The notes below the pieces were generated by a model. It was not told where the DNA came from, did not search any database, and worked only from the letters and a program-made list of their open reading frames with translations. DNA of 64,000 nt, from the NCBI GenBank assembly GCA_934047225.1, contig OW203986.1:21889221-21953220 (forward strand). Reading direction: 5' to 3'. Numbering within the stretch: the first letter of the stretch is position 1; each line of letters opens with the position of its first letter. Shown piece after piece: positions 24,001-36,115 of the stretch. This stretch comes from Ypsolopha sequella. Its lineage: Eukaryota > Arthropoda > Insecta > Lepidoptera > Ypsolophidae. A program made the position numbers and the translations under genes.

Positions 24001-27000
24001 AGGGGACTTAGCTACCTACCCCGAAAGGATCTTTCAATGGATGATTCAATGACTACTCCTACAATATTGCACTTTGTTAAGCTTTAAGGCTTTTGAATAC
24101 GTTTCCGTTTTGATTATATAGAAATCTTCTTGAGATAAAATGTGTTTGGAAACGAAATATAATTAAAAAGCAATTTCCTAAACGAAGCAGCTGCCTTCGC
24201 ATATCAAGGAAACGCTCAAGTATGTATTGAACCCAAATATGAAAATGCTTCTTGAAAAATCTAATGACGATCATTAGCCATCATGTTTAACGGTATCTTG
24301 GCGGGAGTTCCCACATTTGCACGCACATGTTTCCCATTCAGATAGTTGTGCTTGTTTAGTAGCATAGTTTCAATAAATCGGGATTACTTGTTATTTATCA
24401 AAGTAATATTCATTTTAAAGGAAGTGCGTGTTATTGCAGCTTTGCTCGAAAGTCGCCCGCTGAGATATTCGTTGCACCCGCCCGTTTTTTGTGACAGACC
24501 AACCCGGGGCCATAAATAATAGGTAGGGGTTCTCAAACGATGTGAGCTTTGTAACAAATGCGATGCTCTTTTTGGTAGCAAAAGGAGCAGGCCATCCAGG
24601 ATTGAATTATGGTGATGCGTTAAGCCACGCTGCTGGAATCTCCGCTTTTATTTTCTTTTCATTTCGCGCTAAGCCTCAAAGCAATGCATTCGTGTCATTA
24701 AATACAAACCCATATTGTTATAAGTCACGTCTTTATATTCGCTTCCACACATCTAAGACTTCTTAGAGATTAAAAGAACATCTTTTCTACAAAAAACTCA
24801 GCCGCAATCGAGTATTCCTAAAGTAGTTTAGTAAGAGCTCAAGTTACATAGGAACAGTCCTGCCATTAGGAAAAGAAAACACGAATAGGTACGTCCGTAT
24901 TGCCTTTCTCTTAAAACAGAAGTCTTTTGAATCACATGGGACCGTCAATATTTCCTTGGTCTAAGTAAAACAAAGCCGACGTCCGGGGCAAGTCCAAACA
25001 AAGATAGATTAGTGCCGCTCGAGTCTGCGACACGACACGCGCCAAGAGCCTACATTCGACAACAAACCCTATTCTAAAGTAACTAAAGAAGTACTCTTTG
25101 TCAGATAGTTAAGGTAAAGCACGTAGGAGTATGTACACGAAGCCTAAGGTTTCAAGAATAGCCGTCTTAGAGACCTCGCGTGCGCCCTCGAGTAGGCAAC
25201 GAGATGAGATCTAACAGATATCCTAGTTCCACAAAGTCGCGGACATGGCTCATAATATCGATATTCATAGAGATATTCTTACTGTTCGGTGTGCTTGTGG
25301 ATGTCGTGCTATGTTATCGCTTGAACTAAAGTGAGACGTCTAGGATTACCTGTCGGATCCGTCTCTTCTGCATGAGGGGGAGGGGGAGGGGGGGCAAGTG
25401 AGGCGTGCCGAGACGGGCGGCCACAACTGCGACCTGAGAGCCTCTCAAATTACCCCCGGATAAGTCAATCATTGGAACCGTCCACGTTCGCCTAAAATAA
25501 AACACTGTTTCGAATGTTGCGTGTGGCGCTCCCAGTATAATGCGTAGCGACAGCCCGACATGTTTTGTGCGAGAAAATAAAATTGATGGCGCAGGGCCCG
25601 CTCCAGACTTTTAAATAGCTACGAGTATTCGTGTTGCAGCTAAACGCTTTGTCTATTTTATGACTGGCAACACGTCTACTTGTTTTGTTTTTCTTTTGTT
25701 TTCGTTTTCGCGTGTATCATATTAGTTTTTCCAACGAGTTGGTATTCGTTTCAGACGGAAATTGCTCCATCACAAATATTTACCGTCGAAAATCTCTGCT
25801 ACTTTATTAAATGCGCTGTGTTTTGAGCACACATATTAAAAGTTTAAAAGGACGTAATTGAACAAGAGTTAACTCCTACAAAACTCGAGGCGAGTTCCAA
25901 TTTCCTGCTGAAGCCACAGTCTTCGAAAGCAAATAGCTCTTTGCAAATCAAACAAGGGACGTCTGGATCCACATATCAACTTCGCATTGTTTCTCTCTCA
26001 TCATTCTGGGGTAACCAGAGGCATTTTCGATTATTCGCCCTCCTGAGAACAAAGCCTCCGACCGCAGACCGAGTCAATTACATAGTTCAACAACTCAGCC
26101 CTTATAACTTTCGTGGCAGGCTACCGGAATACAGAAAAGGGTATCCGTTTTCAATATACAGAGCGTGCGATTGACCCTTTCGAGTGTCCGCATTGACTTT
26201 TAAATTACTAATCCCGCGGGAGTAAACAGTACCGAAGCCTCAGGGCTGGCCTGTTTACACGGTCGAGAGCACTCGCACGTCTTCATTAGCCGACTGTTGC
26301 CATTGCCCCGGCCGGCCCGAGCTTTGCTTGCACAGTACTCAAGCGCGCGGCCAAACCACACTTCGTACCAGCACCAGCCTTCTGACCTGTTTTCGTAGGA
26401 CCCTCTTTAACTTCTTTAAAATGATAATGAGGCTGTCGACTCTTCAGTATTTTACTAAAATAAACAAAACAGTCACGCTTTACAAATTAACATTCACATC
26501 GTTAAGCTTCAACTCCTGACAACTTGTTTTCCGGAAACAATTTAACTTGGCGACCAGTTATTTTAATGTTAGAGCTTTGGAATAACAGGAGGACATTGAA
26601 TGTTTATCTGAGCATCAGATGGACGGAATTCCTGGACTATTCAATGGCTGCGCGGTACAGACCGCCGGAAGGGAATCAGCCAAGCGAGCACATTTCTACT
26701 GATACCAGACCAGACCGTGCTTTTTTTTTCTAAGTCACGAACAAACCCAACCCTTTCATCTCAAATGAATTTATATTTTTGTGTAGTTTGGCTGAACTTC
26801 CTATTTTTTTGTTATCTTTGCTTTGTGAAAGGAATATTTGAAATAAAAAATAGATTTACGAAACATTTCAAATCTTGAGTTTATGAAATTGTGAAGTGAA
26901 GCATTACCCAACGTGGGCTATCTTTATGCAACCATTGTACTGTACATTGATTGAGATCCTTTTTGACCCAATGAATAGGCAAGTAGCTGCCATTTTCCTT

Positions 27001-27892
27001 GCTCCATTGCTTATTAACAGGGCGAAATTGTTAATAACGAGAACGCATAACGAAAATAAAAATAACGATTAAGAGTGTTAAACAACCGTAACCGATTGGG
27101 ATTCGCCTCGGCAGTTTTTGGTAGTCCATTGTGTTGGAAAGAATAGCTCTGTTTATAAATGTTTGGGTAAAGTTTTTTTAATGAAAAAAAATCTAATAAC
27201 AAGGCTGGTTTACCTGGAACGGCGAACAGCTATCTATCATACGTCATTTATGAAGAGAAATTATGCTGTCCGCTTTTATAGCCGCCTACAGCACATCCAT
27301 TCTTAGAATTTTATACTTGTCTGAAAGCATTAAAAGCATAGCTCTATTCGCATATGTTTACGTACAATATCATTAGGAATAAAGGGCATGGTAATAAATT
27401 AACACAATTGACTTGTCAACCTTTTTCCATACAATAGAAATGTCGCCCCTTTTACAAACATAAATTTCACTTCTTTTTAATTCAGCACGAATAGAATAAA
27501 AAAATAATTATAATTTTATGTTTATGTAGATAAAGATACTCTCATCTTCAACTGTCATGATCCAGCAGTGAGAAGGTTTATTCGTAAAAATTCTCTCTTT
27601 TTGAGTGATTCAGTATAAAGATTTCAATTATTCCATTATTGGAGAAAACAATGCTTCTCGAGCGATCTCTGCTTTTTGAAAGTAAACTATGTTTTCTTGG
27701 CAGTTTATGTCCCCATCCACTTCATACTGTCAGGTCATTTAGTATTAGTATTAGTACCTATAGCTAGTAAATACATAAACCTATCCAAACAAAGCTTAGT
27801 AAATTACGAGTAAAGAGCGTGCGCTGACGGCACTAGCACGCCCTGCACGCACTAATACGTTTTCATAGCTTTATACTCGTCGTTACTTCATA
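21093..27892. other. 6.8-kb repeat-poor stretch, no gene recognised
   Basis: None of the repeat families of this window occurs here, the longest such gap. The parts at 21.6-23.2 and 24.9-26.7 kb are clearly richer in GC than the flanks. Open frames are short (77 codons or fewer) with no domain or splice context I can defend. Long repeat-free non-coding DNA in a repeat-rich region can mean selective constraint, so regulatory function is possible, but no specific site is called. Confidence 0.45.
25376..25394 (+). other. G-run, possible G-quadruplex
   Basis: Three G tracts of 5, 5 and 7 separated by single A bases. The last tract can split, which would give the four runs needed for an intramolecular quadruplex with one-base loops. 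No gene context. Confidence 0.5.
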
Positions 27893-27900
27893 GTTATTAT

Positions 27901-28382
27901 TAGAGATGTGCCGACTATGACTTTGGCCGACTAGCCGATTGGCCGACTAGTCGGTTGAAAAAAGACTGGCTGACTTGACTTGACTTGCTTTCGGTGGTAT
28001 TTAAAATATATAAAATTATTATTCTGGTAAATAAACTTTTATTCCGGTATATAAAAAAATTTGTGACGTAATTAGTTCTTAATTCAATGTTGTAGAAAGT
28101 CGCGTATTAAATTAAATTTATAGTCTACTTGATTTAAGTCCAATTATTTACCAAAGAAAGTGTTCCTATTCCTATCTAGATTATTTTACAAACTGTAAGA
28201 CTGATTGTAACTAAAATAAAAATTAATAACAATAAAGATTACGATTTCATTTCAATCACCCTATTTTAAGGATATGTAAAGTAATAGGCCGACTAGTCGG
28301 CGCTTTTGCCGACTAATCGCCGACTAGTCGCCGACTACAAATATGGCCGGATAGTCGGCTTTCCTGACTCGGTACATCTCTA
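27901..28382. mobile_element. hAT-type MITE with 8-bp target duplication
   Basis: The ends are TAGAGATGTGCCGA and TCGGTACATCTCTA, a 14-bp inverted repeat with one mismatch. The host sequence GTTATTAT is duplicated exactly at 27893-27900 and 28383-28390. An 8-bp duplication with TAGAG-type ends is the hallmark of hAT transposons. Subterminal copies of GCCGACTAGTCGG, several at each end in both orientations, are like the subterminal transposase-binding repeats of hAT elements. There is no transposase ORF in its 482 bp. Confidence 0.95.
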
Positions 28383-28390
28383 GTTATTAT

Positions 28391-28835
28391 TAATATTATG
28401 GTATTTGTTGACGTATAATTATTATTCGTAAATTAAATCGTTAGGTAGTTTTATTGGCCGTACAGCACAAACGATGTGCGTGGGTTGAAATGAACTTTAA
28501 TATCAGAGAACTGTAGTGTAATGAAAACTAATAGGTAGGTAAAAATATAACATTCAATAGGTTTTCTATCACTCTAGCAGCAGCTTCTATGGTGTTTCAT
28601 TACACCAACGAATTTTAAATCGTGAAATCATTTAGAACATCACTGATGAAAGTACAGATTGGTTTACTTTGAATTATCGATCTGTCATTTCATTTAAAAT
28701 CGTTTCCGTTACAGGTCTGAAAGATTTGATAGCTGATCACACCAAGATGAAATTCAATAAATACCCTCAATGGTTGTCCTTGATATTTCGAGAATATCTG
28801 AACCAATTTCGATGGTGCGTTTTCCTATTTACAGA
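28391..28835. other. unassigned stretch
   Basis: No recognisable feature. Confidence 0.45.
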
Positions 28836-28839
28836 TTAA

Positions 28840-29247
28840 GGCGCTACGGAAAAAAATCGATACTTTAAGCACTTGCATATCTACGTCAGTAAATAATGTA
28901 TTATTTCAATAAAATAGTATATTATTTTTGGAATCTTTTTCTAGGGATCTGTTAAACAGAAACGCGATTGGAGAAATTCAGCTCGATAGAAATATTTATT
29001 GAAATGAGAATCTTTTTCGACACCAATTCTCCTGGTTTGACAATTTAGAACGACATATGGACTACAATTATATTTTATTAGATGGGTTTTAACGGTATTT
29101 AGGACCTGGTTAAACGAAATTTTGATAGCAACTTTAGTACATTTTATATTAATAAAAAACCGACTTTTCCACGAATCCGTCACTCTCGCACTGAGAGATT
29201 TTTTCGCATATGGAGTAACAGGGACGCTAAAACTTTTACATATCGCC
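28840..29247 (+). mobile_element. GGCG-ended TTAA element (copy B1)
   Basis: It starts GGCGCTACGGAAAAAAATCG and ends CTTTTACATATCGCC, between TTAA copies at 28836-28839 and 29248-29251. It is 408 bp long. Landmarks are CTAGGGATCTGTTAAACAGA, GAAACGCGATTGGAGAAATT, ATTAGATGGGTTTTAACGGT and GAATCCGTCACTCTCGCACT. B4 (60544-60961) is the same element reversed. TTAA duplication is the mark of piggyBac-type transposition, though the terminal bases are not the usual piggyBac CCC. No transposase. Confidence 0.9.
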
Positions 29248-29251
29248 TTAA

Positions 29252-29764
29252 TGACCCTTGAGCTTATAAGCGTTAAGCTACAAGAATATTTTGGCGCGTG
29301 AATTGGTTGTGTCCAAAATCAGAACTAACGCCGCTACCATACCCCTTGTTTCACAGCTGTCAGTGTCAGTGTCATCTACGCGCTAAAAGATCTTTGTAGC
29401 ACTATAGCATCAACGAAACGTCATTGGATCTAGAATTAATTTAGTCTCTAAAGTCAATGAATGATTATAACAAGATAAAACAACCTAAAATAAAATGTTT
29501 GTGAGATATATTTCGGTCCATTCGGGCCCGGCATCAGTCACATAAAGTCAATGAAGTTACTATTGAAATTTTCAATCAATTTAAATTCCGTACTATTCAA
29601 TATTATGTAGATTCAGTAATTGAGTAGGAAGCCAAGTGACTCTACCCACGGTAATTATTCCAACACGACAAGGGCACCAGAGCGACAAGAGGAACACGCA
29701 TCCAAAATGCAGATTAGTGCACGATACGTATGTATGTACCATAGGGGAAAGCGCACCCTTCCAC
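29252..29764. other. unassigned stretch
   Basis: No recognisable feature. A short 6-bp periodic CAGTGT patch is at about 29358-29372. Confidence 0.45.
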
Positions 29765-29945
29765 TTTTATTCGACTACTAGCCTTCCGCCTACGGCTCTG
29801 CCCGCGTTTAGTAAATTTCTGCCCGGTTTCAACTTAGGTGTTATTTTATTGACACCCCTTAATAGCCTATGTTAACCAGGGTCACTACGATGATAATAAA
29901 GAAAATCGCATTCAAATCTGTTGAGTGTTTCTCGAGTTAAAACGG
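29765..29945 (-). repeat. dispersed insect repeat fragment (copy L2)
   Basis: Begins near CTAGCCTTCCGCCTACGGCT and continues through CCTATGTTAACCAGGGTCAC and AATCTGTTGAGTG; L1 is its reverse complement in part. A 20-base match to the CTAGCTTCTGCCCGCGGC type end is also at 33905-33950. Confidence 0.5.
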
Positions 29946-30125
29946 AACATACATACATACACAATTACACACAGATATACAACAACATTTAAAAAAAATT
30001 GGCTTCAGTACAACACTAGTAACAACCTCTAGTATAGGTAGGTCCTATACCATGAAAACTTTGACATTTTTACTTACTTTATTATTATCCTACAATAATT
30101 TTTATGACGCTGCCGTAAGGTTTAA

Positions 30126-30538
30126 GGTGATATATCGTCCGTGCAAAGGTATATCAAAAGGTTACACCAGGCGGAAAGACCCGCAGAGCGAGAGGGACGG
30201 AATCGGGGAAAATTGACAAAATGTCGGTTTTAAATTAATACAAAATTAACTAAAATAGCTATGAATTTTCCATTTCCAGTATTTAAGGTATTGTTAAGTA
30301 CCCATCTAAATTAATAATTTTATACTATCCCAATTTGTCAGAATATCAAAAAAAGTGTAAATTTAGACCTAATTTTAATAATTATTTCTATCGAGTGAAA
30401 TTCCTCCAATCGCGTTTCTGATAGCCCAAAATCTAGAAAAAGGTCCCAAAATTATTACACTAATTTATTTTACTTGGAACTTCTTTAATAGAGCAGATAT
30501 ATAACTTCGAAAAATGAAAATTTCCACGATATACCCCC
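30126..30538 (-). mobile_element. TTAA element of the B family, diverged (copy B2)
   Basis: Flanked by TTAA at 30122-30125 and 30539-30542. Its ends GGTGATATATCG and CGATATACCCCC are an imperfect inverted repeat. Shared B landmarks in reverse orientation are AGCGAGAGGGACGGAATCGG, ATTTCTATCGAGTGAAATTC and CTCCAATCGCGTTTCTG. At 413 bp its length agrees with B1 and B4 in spite of much substitution, so it is an older insertion or a separate subfamily. Confidence 0.85.
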
Positions 30539-30542
30539 TTAA

Positions 30543-32412
30543 GGGTGGGATGACCGCGCTTCCGTGAGTGTCCGTTTCATGATACACGCATGTGGGACTG
30601 GGGGTCGTGTGGAAATTATCATTGTTTATCCAGGGCCCTGTGCTTGTCGACCCTGAAGACTCGCCCCGTTGGGATCGGCCCTGAACATGTTTGGTGCGTT
30701 GTCTACACCATTCCGTTCCCTATTCATAGAGTAGGCAAGATTTTTTGGGTGTTTTTGACTCAAAATTATTAATCTTAGGTATTTACATATGAAATTGCCG
30801 TTTTCTATAGAGAATTTGAAGGAAACTCAATTTTTTTTTAAGAATGACAAATCCAAATTATGTAATTTCTTTTGTATATGAATGAGATAACATTAAGCTA
30901 ACAGCAACATTTATTTATTTTTTTAAAAGTGTCAGCTTTAAAAACTTGCTACGAATCTTATCATGGAAATGGATGGCATTTAGAATGAACTGTTTTGAAA
31001 TTTTAATTTTGGTTATCCAACTTACAATAAAAACAAACATAGATATAAAACAAAATGTAATAACGTAGATGTAAAACCTTGAAACCAACTTTCAAACAAA
31101 AAATAAATAATGGAAATAGCTATTGAGTTACAGGAACTATGAACTCATGAATCTGTAGGAAATTTTCGGCAATTTCATATGTAAAGACCTATTATAAGGC
31201 AACAGTTCGTTGTTTTCTGGCTCTGAATACTTGAATTTCAACGGCTTATGATTGTTGAATAAAATATAAGCTTTTTATATACTTATAACCGTAAACTGAG
31301 TTCACTTTCATCCTTTACCTGAAATAAAGAAAGGTATTTTTTAGTATTTTCATTTATTGATTACACAACAATACTTCCCGGTATAGCTGGAACACGGCCA
31401 TGCTATAAATCGATAAAGGGACGAAAGGGTCTTCGCCCAGAGAAATTATCATTGTTTAACTCCAACACGATGGAGGTAAAGCTTACGTACACGGAGTAAG
31501 CACGTAGCGTACTGTATAAATACATGCTCCGTGTTTCATTCAAATAAATGTGCATATCATTACCTATCTAACAAGATGGCGGGGCCTCTTGCGTGTGGTC
31601 TTATAAACTTACATACACCTTAAAACACATTTTTTTTTCTATCAGATAATGGGATACAACTTTTAGATGCGTGTAAGCAATTTACGTCATTAGGGTCATT
31701 AGGGAAAGGGTTCGAATATTCGAATTTCGAACGCGAAGCTTTTAATTAATTAACGGGTATAAAATTAATGATTACTATAAATTTAATGGCCTAGAGCTTG
31801 GTGCCGTATGAGGGTTTCATTAAAACTACATAATTCTTGTATTTATTGGAGCCCGTTTAAAAGGTTCCATTTAGACTGTAAAAGCCACGATTTTATGTTT
31901 GAATGCAAGGGACTAATTGAAAAATTAAGCAATTAATCAGTAAATTTTTGCTAAGAATAATTTTGCTCCAGCAAACTGATTGTTTTAACGACTCTGCAAT
32001 GCGACTAAATTAAAAAAAACCCCTAAACTATACGAACGAAATCGAACGATGACCACTTTCTTGACATTCTAACAAATTAGTATTAACGGATGTATTCTTC
32101 TATTGTTTTCTTTTTTTTGTCTCAAACAGGTGCTAATCGAAATATATCTACATCCCCTCAGGCAATCCCGTTCGTCACGATTGTTTATATTTTATTTTAG
32201 TTGCGTTCAAAAGCTGCGACTCAATAAAAACAATGGAATGCTATCTGAGGACGAGATCGGAATATTTACTCGACTATTGTTCGTTCTGAGTGCACCACGA
32301 CCTAACAAGAACTAATATTATATATGATTATGAATATTGGTGAAATAATGACGGATCTTATGTAAAAATGAGTTCAATAATGCATTTTGTACCCAATGAA
32401 GAGTTTTGTTAA
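30543..32412. other. unassigned stretch
   Basis: No gene recognised. Self-complementary TTCGAATATTCGAATTTCGA lies at about 31712. Confidence 0.45.
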
Positions 32413-33275
32413 TTTTCAATGCAAGTGCTCGTAAAGGCCCACTTTTTATGCATCAAAACCGAACCGAAAGTCGATTATTTTGCCCTAGGGCTTTATTATT
32501 TATTTTTTTTATTATTTATTTACAATGCTGGCTAACCTGAAGCCTTTCCTGTGTACCATAAATGTTATACTTTTTTCCACTGTTTAATGGCTCTGGATAC
32601 AGTCCTTTTGAGCCAATCATAATTTAAAGTTTACAAGATTATATTTGTTTTATTTCCTCACACTATGGATTGAAAAACGTAGTATGATACACGGGCGTAA
32701 GAGCAGTAAATTACTCGGTTACGTTTAAAACACTCGCTACACTCGTGTTTTAAGGCGATTACCTTCGCCAAATTAGCAGCTCGATGTTTGTCTGTATGAA
32801 TATCGACGGAAACGACATTGAAATAGCGTTCAAATCAGTGCACAATGCGTGGTGGCTGTTACGACGCTCGCTGCGTCCGTGAAAGGGCAAAATAGGAGAA
32901 AATAATACTTTTCACACGGGCGTCATTGTTCGATTGAATAATTCTATGTTATATTTATAGCTATCAAGTTTATCTATTTATCAAAGCATAAATGAATTAA
33001 ATCACCTTAGCCGCTTAGGAGCAGTAGGAAATTCAAGCCAAAAAAACATCATTCAGTTGAAACAATTTTTCATATAGAAGTTTTGGTGGTACGAAAAAGA
33101 AAAATGTTGCATATGTTGTCCTAGAGTTGATAATCCATAATACATTTTTTCAATATTTTTGGTTTGGCCATAAAAGAGGAGTAGGCTTTAGAAAGTACCC
33201 ATTTGGCGGTATTAAGGGCCTTAAATCGTCCTCGTAATTTATTCCTTTTCGCCCTAGTAGCATAAACTACTATTA
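32413..33275 (-). repeat. dispersed repeat D (copy D1), split by element E1
   Basis: Two parts, 32413-32749 and 33225-33275, together match the uninterrupted copy D2 (46118-46518) in reverse complement. Shared landmarks are GATTGAAAAACGTAGTATGA, GGGCGTAAGAGCAGTAAATT, CTCGGTTACGTTTAAAACAC and TCGCTACACTCGTGTTTTAA. The interruption is the 467-bp element E1 at TTAA. No ORF of use and no clear terminal repeat, so the class of D is unknown. Confidence 0.8.
32754..33220 (+). mobile_element. TTAA element E (copy E1), nested inside D1
   Basis: It starts GGCGATTACCTTCGCCAAAT and ends GGCGGTATTAAGGGCC, between TTAA at 32750-32753 and 33221-33224. Copies D2 and D3 show the same host site with a single TTAA (46175-46178 and 63907-63910), which proves both boundaries and the 4-bp duplication. 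Internal landmarks are ATCGACGGAAACGACATTGA, GCTGTTACGACGCTCGCTGC and AAATAGGAGAAAATAATACT. No transposase. Confidence 0.95.
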
Positions 33276-33904
33276 AAAATACGTTATTTTTGTCTTGCGC
33301 TAACTAAAGCCCTTAAATAGACATAACAAAAGCAGATAACAAAGTATACACCATGGCAAATAACCTACATAAAATATTGACCAATGAACAAAGCAGAGCA
33401 AACATTGATGGCGGTATCACCGAAATATAGAAAGTATAAAAATCAAGTTACTCCATCAAAAGAAAGATGCTAATGGGACTATAATGTAACTGAAAACAAT
33501 ACGCAGGCCTACGTAATAGAATTCCTAAGTAATATAATATGGGTTCCATCAATCATCCACGAGATCCATGATGATCTTATCTTGAAGAACTTATAATTTA
33601 TATATCTGTCCGTCGTCGGCAATGGACGAATGTTATTAATAGATCTATATCTGGTGTTCAGATGAATCTGGTAACGGTGAAGACGGTCATTTTGTGTATC
33701 GGTAACAAATTGTTTCATAGTCATCTCTTCGTGTCGTTTTTTAATTCTTGTTTTAAAAGGAGGTTCTATTTTCATAAGAGCTTTCAAAAAACCTTCGTCA
33801 AAAAGAATAGATACCAACTTGTTTATAGTAAAAAGCTTCTTTTAAGAAATTAGTTTCTGAACTTCAACATTTTGTTCAAGTTTGAACTTAAATTATTATT
33901 TTTT
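33276..33904. other. unassigned stretch
   Basis: No recognised feature. Two short opposing frames overlap at 33509-33853; neither has a motif and overlap of this kind argues against coding. Confidence 0.45.
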
Positions 33905-33950
33905 ATTGCTAGCTTCTGCCCGCGGCTTCGCCCACGTGGCCTACAGGAAA
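33905..33950 (+). repeat. short repeat fragment, CTTCTGCCCGCGGCTTCGCC
   Basis: This short sequence, related to the start of L2 (29765), is widespread in insect genomes as the worn edge of a repeat. Nothing else of the element is present. Confidence 0.4.
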
Positions 33951-34419
33951 CAAAAGTATTTTTTTTTTCAGAAACAAACATTATAGGTGCTCTTACTCCC
34001 TCTCAATTAAATATACAAACTGACAATATCCCAAACAAAGCTAGTTTGTATATTATATTATTACGAGTAAACCCAATTACAATAATTATTAGAGTTTAAT
34101 TAACATATTTAACTTAACTTTTAGCCAAACAATAACTAATTAACTTACAAACTAATAGACTTTTAGAATCAAAGAACACATCAGCAGACGTCTCAGATTC
34201 TAGGAATGTATTGAGAGCTGCCGTCACCTTACACATTGCTGCAGCAGCGTGAGCATGCGTGCGGCTGGTGGGCACGGCAAACAACTTGCGCCCCCGACTC
34301 ACCAATGCACGTAATTGACCGGTGCAAAAAGCCGAAGCAGCCTAGTAAGCAACACGAGGCAGTCGATTTTTCCTCTCAATATCATTAGTGCGAAAATTAA
34401 CTCGCAATTATAATCAAAG

Positions 34420-35135
34420 GGTAGTAATAAAACGAGTGACTGTAAATTAAAATTTTAAGTGACAAAAATAATTAATTTAACTTATTGTTTTACTAAGTGA
34501 GCGACTGACTGCAAGTAACGAGAAATCAATAGAACAGCAACTTAAAAATATTCATTTGAGTTACTTAAATTACAAAATGAGAAGCTTCATAATATTTGAG
34601 CGACCTGAAAATTTGTTTGAGTGTCAATATTATGTCCTGCGTTTTTTTCAATACAAATTGAAAATACAAATTTGGATCGAGTTAATTAATTCTCAGGCGA
34701 ACAATTTTTTATTTTAGTGACAATTTAATTTTAAGTAATAATACTAGAGACGTCGCCTCGCTCCGCTCCGCTTCGTTCGGCTCGTTATTTAATCTTACAT
34801 GTAAACCTAACACGCTCCACTTCGCTTCGCTCGGCCTTGCACCTATTTTTTGACTTTTGGTGTAATATTTTTGATTTCATACTCTAAATTCGCCCACTCT
34901 GTATTTCTAGTCGCTCACTTAGTAAGAAATAAGTCGCACGCTTGAAATTTTTCTATGCAAAATGGATTATTTATAGCCCACTTTTTGTAAGCTCGATCTG
35001 GATTTTATTATTAATCAATATTCGTCTTCAAATTAGTTAATTTTTCACCTACTCAAATTCATACCGCTCAAGTTATTAAAACAGTATCTCATCATCAGTC
35101 GCTAAGTTTTTTTTATTCGCTCGTTTTATTATTCC
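34420..35135. repeat. degenerate GAGYGAC word cluster with reversed arms
   Basis: From 34434 to about 34730 the plus strand repeats a short core at irregular spacing in AT-rich linkers: GAGTGACTG, AAGTGAC, GTGAGCGACTGACTG, GAGTTACTT, GAGCGACC, GAGTGTC, AGTGAC. From about 34905 to 35135 the complement dominates: AGTCGCTCACTTAGT, AGTCGCACG, CCGCTCAAG, CAGTCGCTAAG, TTCGCTCG. Between them lie GCCTCGCTCCGCTCCGCTTC (34754) and CACTTCGCTTCGCTCGGC (34817). Units are too diverged to give a fixed period. The family is unknown to me. Confidence 0.5.
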
Positions 35136-35256
35136 CCATAATGAAATAACCTATCTTTAGAGTGAGTTATTTTCCTAATTTTCAATGGATATAAACACCC
35201 ACCGCCTAAACCTCACTCAATGCACCTTGAATAAAGCAATTTTATTATATACTACG

Positions 35257-35501
35257 TGTATAATTGTAAGTACACAAAACCTTACCATTTGTGTATCATA
35301 GTTTGTTAGAATTATAGTTTAGTTAAGTTTAATACAACTAGATGGCGGTGAACCGATTTACATCGCGATATCGTTGTGTTTCTTCCAGTTTGTTGTACCA
35401 ATTTTGAAGTTCGAATTAGACGCTCATTTATTCACACCTATTTTGGAGTTTGATTCTTATTGTCTATTCCATAAGGGTGCTTTTTGGGATAGCACAGTAC
35501 A
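35257..35501 (+). repeat. 5' LTR of the BEL/Pao element
   Basis: Starts TGTATAATTGTAAGTACACA and ends GGGATAGCACAGTACA, with the usual TG...CA ends. Read side by side with the 3' LTR (41412-41656) I find no difference over 245 bp. LTRs are identical when inserted, so this implies a recent event. The LTR must hold the promoter; I see no convincing TATA box. Confidence 0.97.
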
Positions 35502-35519
35502 TGGTCCTATCGAAGCGGA
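35502..35519 (+). other. primer-binding site
   Basis: TGGTCCTATCGAAGCGGA follows the 5' LTR with no spacer. TGG is the complement of the CCA end of a tRNA, which primes minus-strand DNA synthesis. I could not assign the tRNA species. Confidence 0.8.
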
Positions 35520-36115
35520 TTCAAAAATCGGCTTGTGGATTTGTGAGTCGTGTCTGTCAGTCCAACCACCAACACTAAAGCGCAACGGATTGTTGCGGAG
35601 AGTGTTGTTTTCCTGTTTCCGGTGTCCTGGAGCTCTGAAGTGAAGATAACCAGCCAGGAGGGAGACAGTCAGTCAAGGAAGTAGCAGCAACTGAAGAAAG
35701 GCGGGAAATTCGTAAGCGGAAGCGGCGGATGAAGTGAGTTTGAAGTTCAACGTCATAAGGTGAAGTGTGTGCCAAATCGCTGTGAGTACTGTTTAATTAA
35801 TTCATTTAGTGTATGCAAATTTGAACTCTATTTCAAGCAGAAAAATAACTTTAAAATTTGAACTGTAGTTTGAAAAGACTTAGAATAGTTTCAAGAAAAG
35901 TGAAGTGACGGGGAACCTATGCCCGATTTTCTATAGAGTTCTCAAACACTTAGAAAAATTACGAAGATCATCAACTTGTAAAATTTTGAATACGATTACC
36001 TGGTATATAGACTTGTAAACATTGAGAAAGACTGTGTGTTGGTAGACTTGCTAGGTTCCGTGGTCATTAATTAATTATAAGTTTGTTAAGTTGGTTTGTA
36101 AAACTGTAAGAAATT
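35520..36115 (+). other. untranslated leader of the BEL/Pao element
   Basis: About 600 bases between the primer-binding site and the Gag-Pol start. Short frames occur, one running out of the LTR (35374-35643), but none has any Gag feature. The leader probably holds the packaging signal; no specific structure is called. Confidence 0.7.

Noticed and set aside
35374..35643. 89-codon frame at the 5' end of the BEL/Pao element
   Set aside because: It starts inside the LTR, crosses the primer-binding site and has no Gag feature.
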